Source of the DNA: Adiantum capillus-veneris
Lineage: Eukaryota; Streptophyta; Polypodiopsida; Polypodiales; Pteridaceae
Assembly: GCA_014529385.2 (NCBI GenBank)
Contig: CM043947.1
Location: 124,082,891 to 124,146,890 of the forward strand
Length of the DNA stretch: 64,000 bases
Reading direction: 5' to 3'
Shown: in pieces, positions 1-12,700 of the stretch
How positions within the stretch are numbered: the first letter of the stretch is position 1
Layout of the letters: every line of letters starts with the position of its first letter
Position numbers and translations under genes: made by a program
The notes under the pieces: generated by a model
Seen by the model: only the letters and a program-made list of their open reading frames with translations
Databases searched by the model: none
Told to the model about the DNA's origin: nothing

Positions 1-1155
1 AAATTGTGCTTGTTGAAGGGCCTCAAAACCCATAATAACCAAATGTTCTCGAACATTACTGAGAGTCCAATGCTTGTTCACTTGGACTGCCTCCAAAGCA
101 TCGTTGGGCATCTTCACTGCAATGTCAAAGCTTGCAATAGCGTCGTCTACACTCTGTAAGGGAGTTCTCACTCCAAGCTTGCACATCCAACGATCATAGT
201 GAAATCGTATGTACAAGGAGGTGCGGGATTTCAAATAGCGCATTCCAATACCTGAAGCTCCAACCTTACAACGGTATCGGTCCCCGTTGTGCATGCCCTC
301 CACAAAACCCCACTCCTCTTCTAAAAGCCTTCCTAATTCCTCGTAATGCGCATCTTTACATACAAGCATTGTGGTAGTCTCCACAAATCCAAACTCTTTA
401 AAAATGTGTACAAAACAATGAATAGGCAAACACCAGCTCAAGCCCACAGACCTAGAAGCTTTAGAGTATTTCAAAGAGTTTTGGACATCCATTATCATCT
501 TTTGCTTCAAAGATGCTACCGACCACAAATCTGGGACCGGCCACTCCATACTTAATAAGGAAGTTACTTTGATGGGTTCAAGCGTTCCAAATGCTTGTGT
601 AGAAGTAGGGACAATATAGGAGTGAGAATAGAAGAAAATCCTTCTTTGAACCAGTTTGGTTGGGCAAAGATGCGGGAACATTATTGCTCCAATATCCGCA
701 TGTATAGCATTGAATGTGCCGGAGAGACTATGTAGTGGCTGCTCCTCCACCAACGTGGATGGAAATATGACTATAAATGCATGACAAATGTTAAGTATGA
801 ATCCATAATAACATTACACTGTGATTTCACACCTAGCTTTGTATTCTCAAAACATGTACTTACAATGTGTTGGAAATCGAGGTGGTTGTTGCAAGTGCAT
901 GGTTGACATTGAGAAAACATGTTGCACAATGGCTATGGTCCCCTTGTCTTTGCGGTTCTTGAAACCAAGGAGCTTTCCTTTCCAATGAAGATCCAAGTTT
1001 GCACGATGAGGGCCAACATCAGATGGTTGCATGTATACCCAAGCACCTTTGGTGAACTCTTGTGGCACCCACTCATCATCTACACCTCTAGTGTTGTGGC
1101 ATGCAAGTGCTATGACCTCATCCTTTGGTCGCCTTTGCGAAGTAGAGTTGGCCAT
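1..1155 (-). CDS. Unknown intron-containing gene, 5' part (runs off the left edge)
   Basis: I do not recognise this protein. Exon 1 runs from the ATG at 1155 to 864 (residues begin MANSTSQRRPKDE); a GTAAGT donor follows and an AG acceptor lies at 772-771. Exon 2 then reads from 770 to base 1 with no stop, about 354 codons in all, and continues outside the window. Exon 1 ends in phase 1. The gene at 31,806-30,728 inside the TIR transposon has an intron at the same place and phase and a similar protein: shared patterns include a Trp-x-x-x-x-Leu-x-Phe-Lys stretch leading to VQHVF, then HADIG/HAHIG, RIFFYSH/GIFFYDH, TTMLVCK/KTMFMCK, and Arg-x-Ser-Leu...Phe-x-Tyr-x-Arg. The two are therefore one family, probably transposon-borne; this copy is uninterrupted where the other has a stop. 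Function unknown. Confidence 0.6.
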
Positions 1156-1214
1156 GGTTGAGCAAAGCAAACTAGGAGGAGGAGAAGAACCTTGCTTGTT
1201 GCTACAATGTAGGT

Positions 1215-1430
1215 GTGATAAAGAGATATGAGAAAATGGTCAACCCTTGTGGCAATGGGAGGAGAAGGTGGACAACCCTTGCTTGGTGTGGCACTGGGAG
1301 GAGAAGGTGGATAAGCCTTGCTTGGTGTGGCACTGGGAAGAGAAGGTGGATAAGCCTTGCTTGGTGTGGCACTGGGAGGAGAAGGTGGATAAGCCTTGCT
1401 TGGTGTGGCAATGGAAGGTGGTAGGGGAGG
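1215..1430. repeat. 39-bp minisatellite, about 4-5 copies
   Basis: Units built around GGAGAAGGTGGATAAGCC and TTGCTTGGTGTGGCACTGG repeat with a 39-bp period. Thirty-nine is a multiple of three, so both strands stay open here: the minus strand reads a 13-residue Pro/Ser/Ala/Lys unit (SATPSKAYPPSPP) and the plus strand a Trp/Lys/Cys unit. It lies just upstream of the ATG of the minus-strand gene at 1155, probably in its 5' untranslated region or promoter. I do not regard the repeat-encoded ORFs as genes. Confidence 0.8.
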
Positions 1431-1519
1431 AGAGAGGAGCTTCCTTGCTGCAGTAATGGAGATGGTGTAAAGAGAGAGAGTGTTGGAGTAGAGGATGAGT
1501 GTGATGGTTGCAACCAAGG

Positions 1520-3400
1520 AGGGGTTGGAAAAGGGGTTCTAGAGAGAGAAAATCCCTTTTTGTCTAATAACTAATTTTGGGGGAGCTCAGGATAGCAAAA
1601 AAAGATTTTTAAAAAATTTTGCATTTTAGGGTTTTTGGATGCATGTTTTGACTTTTTGAGATCAAAAAATGCTTTTTTGACCATAAAATAGTTTAAGGGG
1701 GGTTTTCAAAAGATGAAATTTGAGTTTTGAAATTTTTGAAAAATTTCAAATTTTTGAGATTTTTTCAGAACCGGATCAAAAAGGAGGGAAGTTGGAGGTT
1801 CCTTATGGCCCACCCCCCCCCCTACCCCCCCCCCCCCCCACCCCACCTTCTCACTAGGTAAGAGCCCATTTAAAAAGTGTAAGACTACTTTGTCCCCCTA
1901 CATTTTTGAGGGCATAGAGTGTGTCCACCACCCTCTTCTCATTGGCTGGCCTCTAATTAACCTTAATCCCAAAGGGCCCCTAGAGGGTTCATATTTTTCC
2001 TAATGATCCTTGTCAAATAGCATAGTAAAAAACTCCTCACCATGTGCAGGATTTGCAATAGTAAGGTAATTATATCCGCTATCTCTCATTTTTTCTTCTT
2101 CCTTCTTTAAAGCTTCATTCATCTTCTTTTTGAAATCCTCTCCAATAAGACCTAAAGTACTAAGCCTTCTCTTCTCATCAGCCAAAAAGGATTCCCATCT
2201 CCCCTTCAAAGCAACACAATTATTTAACAATGTTTCTATGATCCATTAGCAACACAACACAAACAAATCCATGACTACATAGGCTTCCCACACGGGAGCC
2301 AAAACTCCATCCATAACTTTCCACCTCTACAAGGCTTCCCACATGGGAATTTAGAGCATCATACAAACGGTAACCCGATCCATTACTTGACGCCTTTCAA
2401 TAGACTTCCCACATAAAAATTGAAGGCATATTTGAAAACATGGACTCATGTGTATCTTGTAACCTTCAACTAAGTCTCCCTCAAGATAGTTGAAGACATA
2501 CTCATTCTCAAAGTAGCTACAATGTAAGTTTTTTTAACATAATTGTTATATCTATTATCCTAAACAAATTGACCATGACATACCTTCCAAACAAGTTGAG
2601 CAATCAAAATGCACGGTGTTGAGTACCATGGCATGATCCCTTGGTTGTGTCTAGCCTCCAATTTCAGCTCGACCTCCATCCAAGATTTCTACTCTAGAGT
2701 AAGATATTCCATTATGCTCGATTTTTTCGCAATACCAAACTTCTAAAACATAAATACTTCATGTGCCAAGCTGGGTGGAGCTGTAGCCCGCGAGATTCTA
2801 GAAGAAAATGTTGATGGATAAGCAAATAAAAACACATACTGCAACCAGAGAATTGAACAACAATTAACCAACTAATTCTGACTTGTTTGTTGTATCAAGA
2901 CTCAAAATCAACTATGCTTCCTTCTTTTTATCTATCTCAATAAATTCACAATGAACTTGCACATAATATTTTTCATCCTCAGAGTGCTCTACAAAAGAAA
3001 CATCATCCAAATTGAATTTTCAAGTACAACAATGTATATCTAAACTCAAACACAACAATAAAAGAAGCACTTTCCTTCTTCAATTCGTTGTATCCAAGTT
3101 TTCAACCTGTGGCTACCATCGCAAACAAAAAAACGTTTTCCTCAAAGATCTACCCAATCACCCACAAGATTCTTTTCAAATTATGCATTAAGCCTTTGCC
3201 ATATTGGATCCCACTTCTCAATCGTATCTTCTGTCAGATGTTTTGTTTCTCCATGTTTTCTTTTAAGTGAAGCAATAGAAGAACCCATTGAAGAGACATA
3301 GCCAACCCTATCAAACGTGGATGTCAACCAAGGTGGATCCAAAATTGCACATCGAATAGCATTTGTAGCTATTAATCTACATAAGGGAGAAAAAGAGGGC
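1520..3400. other. Non-coding stretch with homopolymer runs
   Basis: A/T-rich sequence with long A and T runs, and a C-rich tract at about 1808-1852 made of several poly-C runs. Between 2,280 and 2,500 the phrase 'cttcccacat/acgggaa' recurs three to four times at irregular spacing, which may be an old short repeat. A 76-codon minus-strand ORF (2230-2000) has a coiled-coil-like Lys/Glu-rich composition (KKMNEALKKEEEKMRD) but no recognisable domain or neighbour. No gene is supported. Confidence 0.5.
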
Positions 3401-3417
3401 TCTCACTTTCTTTTGAT

Positions 3418-3618
3418 CTAAAACTGACTTATGACTTCATTCATCAACCCAAGAGACACATTCTCCCCAAAAACTGTGTTATGCTTTGAAAAGTCGTCTT
3501 CTTCGTCTTGGTTATTGGTCTCAGTGTGGGTAGTTTGTGGGGTGGAAGCAAGAGATGGACCAATAGTATTTGGAGTAATAGCATTGATATTAAAAGCTCC
3601 ATCTATAGACCTGTCCAA
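3418..3618 (-). CDS. Possible small ORF or exon, unknown
   Basis: A 66-codon minus-strand frame starting MDRSIDGAFNINAITPN, rich in Asn/Thr/Ser with an acidic patch (QDEEDDFSKH). The frame upstream (to about 3740) also looks protein-like (ILEDGSSSILPMSLPKKSMK) but is separated by a stop. The composition is that of a disordered coding region rather than random A/T-rich DNA. No domain, splice partner or homologue in the window was found, so this is a weak call; it may be an exon remnant of a decayed gene. Confidence 0.2.
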   Translation of the reverse strand: MDRSIDGAFNINAITPNTIGPSLASTPQTTHTETNNQDEEDDFSKHNTVFGENVSLGLMNEVISQF

Positions 3619-3931
3619 GGACTACGCTTCATCATCAACATACACACATTGATTTCTTCTCTTCATAGATTTCTTTGGCAGACTCATTGGTAGAATACTT
3701 GAGGAACCATCCTCAAGTATAACTTGCCTTACTTGAATGGTCCCAGACCGTAGAGTCATCCCCCTGAATAATTCGGTTCTCATTTTTCCATGAAGCTTAT
3801 GGGGGCCATGAAAAAATCTTAAACCTCTATTTTAAAAAAATGAATAGCATAATCAAAAATCTGTCTAGAACTATCAACTCTTTCATAAAATACTATAAGT
3901 GCAAAAAAGCATAACAAATGTAGAAATGCTA

Positions 3932-3937
<6 letters not shown>

Positions 3938-3971
<34 letters not shown>

Positions 3972-4199
3972 AACTTTTGCTAAAAACTAAACATAGGGTA
4001 AATACCTTAGACTTTTGCATAAATCAAGGTGGTTTCAATGCCATAGGGTAAACGTATCAAAACCTGTCAAAACCAGTAACATGTCAAAACTTATTTACAG
4101 CTGACTCAAGACTTACTCTGTGGCGAGTACCCACACCTGATAGAAAGTGACTAGTGAGACTAATGACTCAATAGCATCCCATCCCTACAGTACATCCAT

Positions 4200-4238
<39 letters not shown>
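3938..4238. repeat. (GA)n and (AT)n microsatellites
   Basis: An uninterrupted (GA) run occupies 3938-3967 and an uninterrupted (TA) run 4202-4238. The DNA between and after them (to about 4900) has no supported gene; the Ile-Tyr repeat ORFs here are microsatellite artefacts. Confidence 0.9.
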
Positions 4239-4241
<3 letters not shown>

Positions 4242-5014
4242 TGCAACTGTCAGATACCACACCACAGGTCAACACCCTTTGGTACATTGGTCCACACGGC
4301 TCTACCTTTGGTACACTAGTCCACACAGACTCGGCCTTGGTAGCTTGGGCCACTCGTCCACACAGTTTTGTAGCCAGTTCACTCACTCCTTAGGCACATT
4401 GTATGACTCAAGGAGTTTAAGCAGTAGAAATACACCTACTTTGAACTTCCCGAATTTACCTCACGTAAAAAAAAAAACATTCAAATCATTATTTTGAACT
4501 GTTTGTTCCATGCAAAAGTAGGCCAGGATGTTCAATCACATCCTAGCTCTATCGCATGGATGGATCCTCTAAGAGCTTCACCACTCAAGAAAGGTCAGAA
4601 TCTTCAAAAACTTGGGCATCCATCGAAGGCATTAGTTGCCTAGATCGGGACATTGGAATCAGCAAATACAAAGAAACATGGTAGGGCAATAGAACAAATG
4701 ATACGTTAGAAGAGCAAAGTTGAGAAACTAGAAGCAAAACATACACCATCTAAGATATAACTTACAAGTGGGTGGCATCTCCAACAATGCTCTGACATGC
4801 ACCATAAACGATAGTTTGATGAAGGCACATTCATTGACAAACATCTCCAAGTATGCTCTACATTTATGGAAACTTCTGGCTCCTATATCTCAGATGGTAT
4901 AAACCAAAAACAGATGCTAAAATTGTACATTTGACAGAAATACATGGACTGCTATCACCCACATCTACATTTTGGGTCTTGTGCAACAAAGCGAGGAGTT
5001 CGAACAGCAACATA

Positions 5015-5305
5015 CAAACAGCCTCTCAGCATGTTCCATAGTCGGCATAAATTCTGCATACAAACAACAGCCATAAATTTGGACCATAAATAGTAGCCAC
5101 AATTTGCATGTTCCACAGTTTGAACCATAAATTTCGCATACAAACAGCCTACCTATCAGCATGTTCCACAATCGGCATGTCATCACAATCGCCCAGTTCC
5201 ACAGTCAGCATGTGCTGCAGCATGTTCTACAATCACCCAGTTTCAATGTGTTGCAGCATCTTCTACAATCGCCCAGCTCCACAGTCAGCATGTGCTATAG
5301 CAAAC
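5015..5305. repeat. Degenerate short-repeat cluster (CAGCATGTTCCACARTCG family)
   Basis: The phrase 'cagcatgttccacaatcg' and variants (gttccatagtcgg, gttctacaatcac, cttctacaatcgcc, gttccacagtcagc) recur at least seven times in under 300 bp at irregular spacing, with a second phrase 'ataaattctgcatacaaac' twice. This looks like a decayed tandem array. The overlapping small ORFs on both strands follow from the repeats and are not supported as genes. Confidence 0.55.
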
Positions 5306-6500
5306 CTAGAAAACGATCACGCTATCCGTTTGTGCGCACGCAGATGCACAGCGTGCTTGTATTGCAGACCTACTACTTGTACTCGGACAACGTGGAGACC
5401 TTTGTCTTGTACTCGAACAGCGTGCAGATAGAGTGTAGATGCAAATGAGATCGAGTTTCTCTTCCTACTCTTGTGCCTTGAGCTCTTTAAACACTACACC
5501 ATGCGGACAGCGTGTAGTGCGTGCAGATGGTTGCACGAATGGATTAAGCAAAAATAAAAAAACACACGTGTGGACGGATAGTGTGCTCAACGAGTGGGGT
5601 GGAGGCGTGGAGGAACAGATGGAGGAGGAGAGGAATGCAGAGAAAGTTCTACTTGCTGAACTCTAGACATGAATTGCAGAACGTCAAAACCTTAGGTCTT
5701 CCAAGAAACTTAGGTTTTGTGGAAAAAACTTAAGCCACCTTCAAATTCAAGGGATTTTTCTAATAATACCTACAATCTTAAGCAAAAATAGCTGATATTT
5801 TGATGATCTGATGACCACCATTATGTCTAGCCTTAAGCCTAGAAAGAGAATAATGTACATGAAGGAACCCTCTGAACTCTGCAGTCCCCAGTCCCTTTTA
5901 ATGATTTCAAGTTTTTTGAGAAATAATGCCTTCAACTTGTTTTAATGATTGTGAGCTTCTTTTACCTAGTAAAATTAAAGTTTTTGCCTTACGTTATGAA
6001 TGAAGAGAGAATATTTAATTATGATTGTAGAGAGAATGAAGAAAGAATATTTAATTATGATTGCATTAATTATAAAAGAACTAGGAGAGGAAATCATATT
6101 ACGATTGTAGCCGTCGGCATCAATTATAAATCAACAATGAGAAAATTATGATTGCGTCCGTCGCATTTATGATGTGGTAGTCTCTAATTTGTGTTGTAAG
6201 TGGGAAAATATTTGCATTCTCTTTTAAAATTATGTTTTTTATTTTTTGCAAGAACTTTTCACTCGGTTTAGAAAACCAATTGCTCCCTTTGTCTTGCTAT
6301 GGAGATGGACAAAGTAACCCTCTCTTGGACACTTGGAAAAGAGACACACACTAAGGAAATTGAGCTTTGACACAACAAACTCTTGCTCAAGAGATATTAT
6401 CTATAGTGTCTTCTTCATCCAAACTACAAATTTACATGTTTGAAAGAAATAATTTACATCAGGTTGGGAAAAATGTATATTGAAACCCCTTCGGAGTAGG
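5306..6500. other. Non-coding stretch between repeat cluster and transposase
   Basis: Variants of 'gacagcgtg(t/c)ag' appear at 5340-5530. A short direct repeat around 'gaatatttaattatgattg' occurs twice at 6008-6062, with further partial copies to 6150. No gene is supported. Confidence 0.4.
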
Positions 6501-6517
6501 ATATTAATGGAAATGAT

Positions 6518-9500
6518 CACATTATACTGGACTCTTCTCTCTGTTCTGAGTATTTCATTGAACATTCTAGTGATATGCTCTATATTACAGAAAGTGAAGA
6601 GAGTGATTTTGGTGCTAAACCGGGCATAACAAGATTCAATAGTCCGTTTCCATGTGCAAAAGAAGATTTTTTTGAGATAAACAATCCATCAATGCAAGAG
6701 GAAACAAAGCCGTTTGACAAACAACAAAGGTTGGAGTCGAGTGATGATGATGTTTATGATTTTACAAAAAACTCCATCATTCCTTGGATGTTAGGTAGCA
6801 AAACATGTTTCAAACTACAACACATGCTAAACAATAGCAAGAAAATCAAATAGGTGACCGAGCTTCCACAAGTTTATGATGGTGACAATGCCTTTGAGCT
6901 ACCCCCTGTTGAAGAATGTTGTAAAAGGATGGAAGGGATGGAGAAAAAATTTGATGGTCATTTTTGGACTAGGCCACATAAAACTAACATGTCCATAAAT
7001 TGTATTGTTAGACTTAGTTATTGCTTGGGGGTCATTAGTTTGTCACTGACTTCTTTGTCCATATTATTTGAACAACACCAAGTTCAATGTATCCTTCTTT
7101 CATGGTTACCTAGATAAGCAAGTTAGTAAAGGGATTCTATGTGAATATGAAAACCTGCGTATCACTTGTCATTATTACAAAAAAGTTTTTTTCTGTGAGA
7201 GTACTTGTTCTTGCAAAGTGTACTACATTTTTCCCTTTCATGTAGGTCATCAATTATATGAAGTTCAAGCACATACATCAAGAGCCACAATAGAGAGAAT
7301 GCAGAAGATGGTTGCAAGTGTCTTGAAGGTAGATAGAAGAAGTGGAATTAAAAATGGGGGAGTCAGAGCTCTCAAATGTATTGGAATAAATGATTCCATT
7401 AATTCAAAGTCAAAGGTAAAACATTTAACATTTAGATTTTTTAGTACTATAAGGTTATTTTAATTTATAACTTATTTTTGACAGATTTAAGATAATGGTA
7501 GCTACTGAGAAAAGACAACAAGACTTGATTGTTGGGGATGGGTTTGACCACATTATGCTTTTGAAGAAAAAATGTCACTTTCCTTACTTTCATGGAAGTC
7601 ATTTCCCTGGGCAAGGTAGGACAAATGATAAGTGCTACATCTTTGAGATGTCAACAAAAGGTCCAGGGTCTGGTATAGACCTTGTCAATCGCATGCGTCA
7701 AGGAGGAAATGGAGATTTGAGTGTTGTTTGGGTACATTTTGATCACACACACAAAATAGATGGATGGGCAACTATGTCATGCTCTGTCTATGATCCGAGG
7801 TAGTCTTTGTGTGTGTTGTAGCACTTTGTTATTGCACATTTGCCAACTTTTTGTAGCTAAGATTTGTCAATTTTTTAGTTTCAAGGGATTGATGGTTATA
7901 GCGGTTTGTGAGACCAAAGAGGAGGATACAAACACACAAGTCTTGTTTTGGATATCTCTTAATAATGTGTTGGCTCAAGAAGGTTATCCAACAGCAGACT
8001 TTGCAGGATTTATAACTAATGAGGCTCGAGCAATTTGGGCTAACGTGCGCACAGTTTTCAATGAAGGGAAAAATACTGTCATGATTGGAAGGGAAAGGTC
8101 CTGTCTCTTCCTTTGGGAGGAAATTCTACATAAACATACTAAAAAGTATATAGCCATAGAAAAGTTTGGTATCGACAAATACATGGGTGAGACTTGGCAC
8201 AATTCAAGGAAAATGGGCTTGGCAATGAAGCAAGCAAAAGCAATTAGAAAATGGTGGGCAGATAATGTTGCAAGTGAGAAGATCAAGTCACTAGAGAAAT
8301 GGTTCAAGTGGTGGGAGACAAGGATACCTCACTGGGGTAGCTTATACAATGAAGTATGATACAATCATGAGCCTCACCACAACCTTCTCTATTTTTTTGT
8401 TTCATTAATTCAAACTTTATTTTTTGGTGGAATGCAGATATCTACGAGTCCTTGGGAAAAAGCTCAAATTTGTAGTACCAATTTGTCAGAGACCATGCAT
8501 GCATCTTGGCTTGCTGGAGAAGGCGGTAGCAAAACAATTTCTTTGTATGATGCATGCTTCATTGATGTCATCAATGCTTACATTCAATGCACAAAGCAAC
8601 ATGTCTATCTGACAAGTAGATACATAGGCCTTGGTCCGGATATGAAAACATATCTAGAGAGATCAAGAAATAAAGCAAAACCTCTTAGCCCACTTGTGTT
8701 GACACGTGCTCTCCAAGGGGCAGTGGCAGGCACACCATTTTATGGGCAACCTTTATTGAATGGAGACACAAAAATTGTGCAAAGAACAAAGGCTAGAGTA
8801 TTTGGAGAAACAACTTCTCATAATCTTGTCTATGTGATGGAGTCTAGACAACAAAAAGAGCACAAACGACCACAAAAGATTTTGTTTGATATGGACATGA
8901 AGCAAGAGGGACAAAGATTTGATGTGAATGTAGATTCAAAAGATGAGGAGATTCATGCAAATAATGACATAATAGATGACACCATACCTTCTATTAGTGA
9001 ACACAGTATTGGTGACTTTGAGACTTTTGTGACAAGGGGTCATTGGGCAATAAGAGGAATGCCTCAAAATGTCTCTTGTAAGTGCTTTGGTGTGCTTGAA
9101 GGGAGAAGGTGTGAGAATGTCATGCAAAGTAGGTCTCAAGGACTTGTGGCCCCATGCTTTTGGGGAGAGAGAATTGACAAAGACCAGAGGCAACACCAAT
9201 GGATGTGGTTTTGTGGCCATGATGTGCATCACACTGAAGTTGTGGCCAAACAAGTATTGTCACCACCGAAAAAGCCAACAACTTTGCTAGTAGAGAGTGG
9301 AACACGTGTATCAAAGGAGGAGGATGCTGATTTTCTAGGGGCAGGTTTTGTGATAAGAGCTCCTTCTAAAAAGGTTGTCAAGAAAAGGGAGATAGTGGGA
9401 GCCTCTACCAAGCACAACAAAAAATGGAGGTCCGGTGTCTCTAAGGAGGCAAGTAAACGCATGGAAATAGGAGCACGCATGGAAGCTTGTTTTGTGCAAA

Positions 9501-9784
9501 AGATAATTTTGGTGCCTTCTTATCATGCTGTGTTCAAGATATTAACACAAGATGTGTATGATGTTCATGTGGCTATGGAGCCCTACTACACATGCCCTGA
9601 TTTTCAAGGACATAAGAAAGCAGCAAAATCTTACTTGGCTTGTAAGCACCTATACTTTGTCTACACACTGATTCTTGAGTTGGATGGTAAGCAGCATATG
9701 ATTATACATCAGCTAACACTACGTGAAAGAGATCTTACTTTCATCTTGAATCAACCCCAACGGTTTACGCCTCCAAAGAAGTAG
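6518..9784 (+). pseudogene. DNA transposase gene with SWIM-like zinc site (multi-exon, 5' part broken)
   Basis: Reading from about 6518, an acidic N-terminal region is followed by a Cys/His-rich segment (7130-7260: CHYYKK, CESTCSCKVYYIFP), then a DDE-like core (VWVHFDHTHK near 7730; a VCETKEEDTNTQ block; ETRIPHWG near 8320), and a C-terminal site near 9590 reading YTCPDF...LACKHLYF. That site is a SWIM-like C-x(n)-C-x-H in which the usual first Cys is Tyr. Introns fit at 7416-7491, 7800-7878 and 8354-8437. The 5' part is damaged: an in-frame TAG at 6851-6853 and a frame change with a TGA near 7028-7050. From 7068 on the gene is open after splicing; the last exon (8438-9784) is about 448 codons. 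I recall similar Cys-rich/SWIM transposases from lycophytes and mosses (MULE-like). No terminal inverted repeats were found. Confidence 0.6.
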
Positions 9785-12700
9785 AGAAAAAATAAATGCC
9801 TAGTAGTTTGCACAATTTGTACTGACATTTTGGTGGGTAATTTGTACACTTTGTGAGGCTTTATTTTGGCATTTCCCAGTAAAACTATCTCTTCGATGGC
9901 ATGCTTTTTGCCTTGTACTATTTTGGACCATAAAGATTAATGCTTTTGAGGAATCTTTATTTGAAATGATGGTAGTGCTTGTAGCATGTGCAAAATTGTT
10001 TTGGGTATTTAACTTTGATATGTGCAAAAATAGTACTTTTTGTTGAACCCCTGTAGGTTTCTCTACAAGAATGACATACATAGAAGTTTTAGTTGGGTTG
10101 CATTTTTTTTTAACACAATAATGTTGTTGTTGTGAAGGGATTGGAGTACATGCATCAAACTTGCAAAGATAGATAAAACTTAGAAACATCTAAGTGAACA
10201 CTCCTCTAGTGTGAGTATGCATCTTAGAAAGACCTAAACTATGTGAGAAATCTCCAAATGAAAAGATTTCAAAAAATTGACACTCTTTAGGATGCACATC
10301 TCTTGTTTTTGTCAAGATATTTGGTACTCTTGTCGTATATATCATTCTAGGAGACTCATTACCCCTATATGTGGTCATTGGAACCCTGCAACCCAAGGAT
10401 CCCAACAGTCTCAACACTGAGAACTATTTTTGTTTCATTAAGTCAACCATTCTTTATCTCTTTGAACATAGTCTTCCCATGTATGGTTTGGTCTTTGATA
10501 CAATAGATTTGAACTTGATAGGAATGACATGTTAATGATGATTGGTCCTCCGAAGTATGTATATCACTCAAGTTTTCTCTCATCTTTTGTGAAGTACCTT
10601 CATCCATACTTGTCAAGCATGATTATATGGATGTATGTGCCTTCAATATATGTAAAAACATATAACTATTTATGCTCTAAAAACTCTCCCAAGTATCGTT
10701 TCTTGCATTTGTCAAAAGTTCAGTCTTTCACCATTCTTATATTTGTACAAACCTACATGGGTGTTGTCTATGTTGACTTGATTTGTCTCATTCACTTGCC
10801 TTAGCTTGGCATTTGGCTTGTCCAGCTTTAGATGGCTTGTCTTTCAACATTATGTCAACTTTGTCTTTTGTGCCTGTCATTCTCCAATTTTCAGCAATAT
10901 AGGGATTTTGCACTATTAGATACATTATCTCCTCGTCAATGAAGTATCAATCAAAACTATAGTGCACTAGCACTAGGTCTTTGAACTCACTATGACTCTC
11001 CTCCAATTCATGCAGTAGTGATCCTTATCATCTTTGTAAATATTTGCACTTTGGTCGTTTTCTCATTCATATTTCAAGCACAACAATTACATTTTGGGTG
11101 TTTTTGGGATGGTCTCACTCCCATGTTTGGTCCCTCTTTGGGTTTCATTTATACGATCGTATAATCAAAATTGTATGTATTATTCAAAAGTATACACTTT
11201 ATCTGTGTGGAAAATAGGTTTTTAATTTTGTGATTTTTGTTGTGCTAGAGGCTTTCCTCACACACAGATTTAGTTGGTAGGCATGTAGGCCTATTTTGAG
11301 GCCATATAAACCTACGAGCCACACTCTTGGAATAGATAGAAACTAGCGTTCCATCTTGTGGTTGTGTAGACCAATCATTCAAGCTCTAGATAGGGCTATA
11401 GGGAGTATAGAATTCTACTCATGATGTGTAAAGGTTGCATCCTTGCACTTCTAAAATGGAGTAGGGATTTTCACTTCATATTGTGTATGAGAGTTTTCTC
11501 ACACCTCAAAAGTTGATGCCAAATTGGTGCCAAATTGAATTCATAGGAAGTGTATGAGTTGTAGGTGAGGTGCAAAATGTTTGATAGATTTTGGACACTT
11601 GTGGTGAGAGTTACGGGAAATTTTGTGTCTGTTTTACCACTTTCAGGGCTTTTGGAAAATGATGAATTTATGATGTGCCAAACTTGATGAAACTTGTCAA
11701 GGTGATTTATTTGAACCCTATGAAGATTTTTGTATCCATAAATGGAAAGCTAGGTCCTTCCTTTAGCATTTCTATCTTAGGCATGTCTAAGATAGATATG
11801 GCTAATTTTGGACCATTCAGTGCATATGTCAATTTGATAGGCTATGGAGTGTTAATTCTTGGTGCCTGACCAAGTTTGGGCTCATTTGACATGGCTAAAG
11901 TCAATTATGGACACTTTTAGTTTCTTTGTTACGGTAAAGTGCATTTATAAGTATATGCATGAAGAAAGTGTACCAGTGTGATGTAGGATTTGTGATGGGT
12001 AAGGGGATCGTGCCAATGTGAAAATGTGTGCAAAAAATTCTTCCAACCTAGAAGATCATGTTAGGTGCACCTAAGATAAACTTTACAATCACTTGTCATT
12101 TACGCCCTAATCTTGCCCTATTTAGCTTCTACTATGTTTTCTATGAAGGTTGAAGCCCCTAGTTGTGTTTCTTGTTTCTTGCACTAGGTGTAGCTCTCGA
12201 CGAGGTTGATAGTCCACTTTTGAGTCAAGCTTGACTTGGAGTCACTAACCATTAGTTGTGTGCCCACTCAAGGTTGGTGAAGGTCCAATGTATTGTATAG
12301 AGTGCCCCCTTTCAGTTTGAGGTCAAACAAATCAATATTTTGCACTATAGTGCAAAATGTCACTTTGTGGTGAGGATATGGTCATTTTTTCGTATATTGT
12401 TGATGATTGGGACTCCAATGCACCACTAATTATCCACAGTTTCACAACATGATGGCCCCAACACAGATGTAAAATTTGGTCCAGATCTGGCCCCTTTATC
12501 TTTGGCGCGCTGAAGATGCTACACTATCCTTTCTGAAATATTTTGCATCTTTGAGCTTGGCAATGTGTTCCCCCACTAGTAATGAGTCCATGGTTCATCC
12601 TTGGTGCAATTTGGATGTTTGGTGTGCCCCCTTTAGCTCTATGGTCGGCAATGTGATAATCAAAATTCTTCTAGACACAGTTAGGAAGTTACCTCTCATG

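Noticed and set aside
5108-5448. Two overlapping ORFs with Cys/Ser or Gln/Ser repeats
   Set aside because: Generated by the degenerate repeat cluster; the two frames mirror the same repeats.
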